This document shows, piece after piece, positions 63,296 through 64,000 of a DNA stretch of 64,000 bases. A program made the position numbers and the translations under genes. The notes beneath the pieces are model-generated. The model saw only the letters and a list, made by a program, of their open reading frames with translations, had not been told where the DNA came from and searched no databases. Numbering within the stretch: position 1 is the first letter of the stretch; every line of letters begins with the position of its first letter. This DNA comes from Jannaschia sp. GRR-S6-38 (GTDB lineage: Bacteria > Pseudomonadota > Alphaproteobacteria > Rhodobacterales > Rhodobacteraceae). The stretch is from positions 2,873,501 to 2,937,500 of the forward strand of contig NZ_CP122537.1 of NCBI RefSeq assembly GCF_029853695.1, read 5' to 3'.

Positions 63296-63783
63296 TGGCG
63301 AAGATGGGTGCGGTGGCGACCTTGGGTCGTGCGGCGCAGAGCCTGACGGAGGTGCTGGTGCCGAACCGAACCGAGGGGCAGGCGCTCAATCACGAAGCGC
63401 ATCGGGCCGCGCTGGCGCAGCTGGAGGCGGAATTCGCGCTGGAGCGGCGGGGCCGCTTCGATCGCTTCGTGGACGGGTTGAACCGGCTGCCGCGGCCGCT
63501 GCTGGCGCTGGGGACGCTGGGGATGTTCGTCTACGCGATGGCCGAGCCCTTGCCCTTCGCGGCGCGGATGCAGGGGCTGGAACTGGTTCCCGACCCGCTC
63601 TGGTGGCTTCTGGGCGCGATTGTGGGCTTTTATTTCGGCGCGCGGGAGCTGCATTACGTCCGCGCGGGGCGCGTGGCGCGCGCCGTCCTGCCCGAGCCCA
63701 ACAGCTCCGCCTGGCATGTCGAGGACGGCAATGCCGCCGAACGGAACGCTGCGCTGGACGAGTGGCGCGCGGGCGACGGCTGA
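63286..63783 (+). CDS. GTA-type holin
   Basis: A 165-residue membrane protein from the ATG at 63286 (MGMMAKMGAVATLGRAAQS), with AAAGGA upstream. A hydrophilic helical N-terminus (about 25-75) is followed by two hydrophobic segments (about 80-98 and 115-135). This matches the 3TM-type holin family found beside the GH108 endolysin in Rhodobacterales; it would release the endolysin during GTA-producing lysis. Confidence 0.88.
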   Translation: MGMMAKMGAVATLGRAAQSLTEVLVPNRTEGQALNHEAHRAALAQLEAEFALERRGRFDRFVDGLNRLPRPLLALGTLGMFVYAMAEPLPFAARMQGLELVPDPLWWLLGAIVGFYFGARELHYVRAGRVARAVLPEPNSSAWHVEDGNAAERNAALDEWRAGDG

Positions 63784-63794
63784 CGACGCTGTGA

Positions 63795-63830
63795 CCCGCC
63801 GCCGCGCCCCATTGGCCCGGCGGCGGCGGG
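63795..63830. other. Perfect GC hairpin between the holin gene and ccmF
   Basis: CCCGCCGCCG (63795-63804) pairs perfectly with CGGCGGCGGG (63821-63830), 16-base loop. It ends 16 bases before the ccmF ATG; CTTATAG between them resembles a -10 box. No T-run. Confidence 0.65.
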
Positions 63831-63846
63831 CGCTTATAGAAGAAGC

Positions 63847-64000
63847 ATGATCGTAGAGCTCGGGCATTTCGCCCTCATCACCGCTTTCGCCGTGGCCATC
63901 GTCCAGATGGTCGTTCCGATGATCGGCGCATGGCGCCGTTGGACGGGCTGGATGGCCGTCGCATCGCCCGCGGCGACAGTTCAGGTGCTGCTGGTGGGCT
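63847..64000 (+). CDS. ccmF: Heme lyase CcmF, partial (runs off the right edge)
   Basis: The first 51 codons, starting MIVELGHFALITAFAVAIVQ, match the N-terminus of CcmF, the large inner-membrane component that attaches heme from CcmE to apocytochrome c. The rest lies outside. Its partner gene ccmE is 5.8 kb away on the other strand, so the ccm genes are split here. Confidence 0.88.
   Translation, partial: MIVELGHFALITAFAVAIVQMVVPMIGAWRRWTGWMAVASPAATVQVLLVG

Noticed and set aside
62684..63783. Prophage remnant
   Set aside because: No integrase, capsid, tail or attachment repeats nearby; the pair fits the GTA lysis genes better.
1..64000. CRISPR array, insertion sequence or toxin-antitoxin pair
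   Set aside because: No regularly spaced repeats, transposase motifs or terminal inverted repeats, and no small paired genes of known toxin families were seen.

Overview
The window is high-GC, densely coded alphaproteobacterial chromosome, most likely from a marine Rhodobacteraceae/Roseobacter-type organism. The signs are a C4-pathway 5-aminolevulinate synthase, DctPQM TRAP transport, a Rhodobacterales-type gene transfer agent (GTA) lysis pair next to ccmF, DUF1127 and DUF3179 proteins, and promoters of the form TTGnnn-N16/17-TAnnnn. Almost all of it reads as core chromosome. I see no insertion sequence, integrase, CRISPR array, rRNA operon or full prophage.

Layout. 1-9.5 kb: a Cache-domain sensor cut by the left edge, a TRAP (DctPQM) importer with an unusually long DctM, a small membrane protein, an orphan LOV-domain histidine kinase, two overlapping cyclophilins (cytoplasmic and periplasmic) and a DUF3179 protein. 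9.5-16 kb: a small membrane protein, tyrS, anmK, and a zwf-pgl-pgi run feeding glucose 6-phosphate into the Entner-Doudoroff/pentose phosphate routes. 16-19.6 kb: a thioesterase, a small secreted protein, tRNA-Gly, tRNA-Asn, a metallo-beta-lactamase-fold hydrolase divergent from an EnvZ-like kinase, and a CAU tRNA. 19.7-27.4 kb: purM-purN, rnd, an SH3b protein, a polyamine-type ABC transporter without a binding protein, and rplM-rpsI.

27.4-37.7 kb: a MocR/PdxR-type GntR-aminotransferase regulator divergent from a DUF1127 gene, with repeated TTGTATC-like motifs between them; two hotdog/crotonase enzymes; surE-pcm-nlpD-monooxygenase; and tatABC coupled to a DUF815-like ATPase. 37.7-43 kb: a branched-chain-amino-acid-type (HAAT) ABC operon in which the second ATPase and first permease form one in-frame ORF. 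43-52.5 kb (mostly minus strand): ispG, a RodZ-like protein, hemA, a peptidase, a TetR regulator, a class PPK2 kinase and a hydrolase. 52.5-61.3 kb: metA (predicted acetyl-CoA type), a P-loop ATPase, two EamA transporters, a FadL-type porin, ccmE, murI, acpP, fabG and fabD. 61.4-64 kb: a cytochrome b561-YceI fusion, the GTA-type endolysin and holin, and the start of ccmF.

The most unusual items are the LivF-LivH fusion, the GTA lysis cassette set off from ccmF by a perfect GC hairpin, the orphan LOV kinase, the putative MocR operator array, paired hairpin-plus-GGATATTT elements at the convergent livM/ispG ends, and an ECHDC3-like crotonase lacking both catalytic glutamates. I did not find a convincing wholly new multi-gene system.
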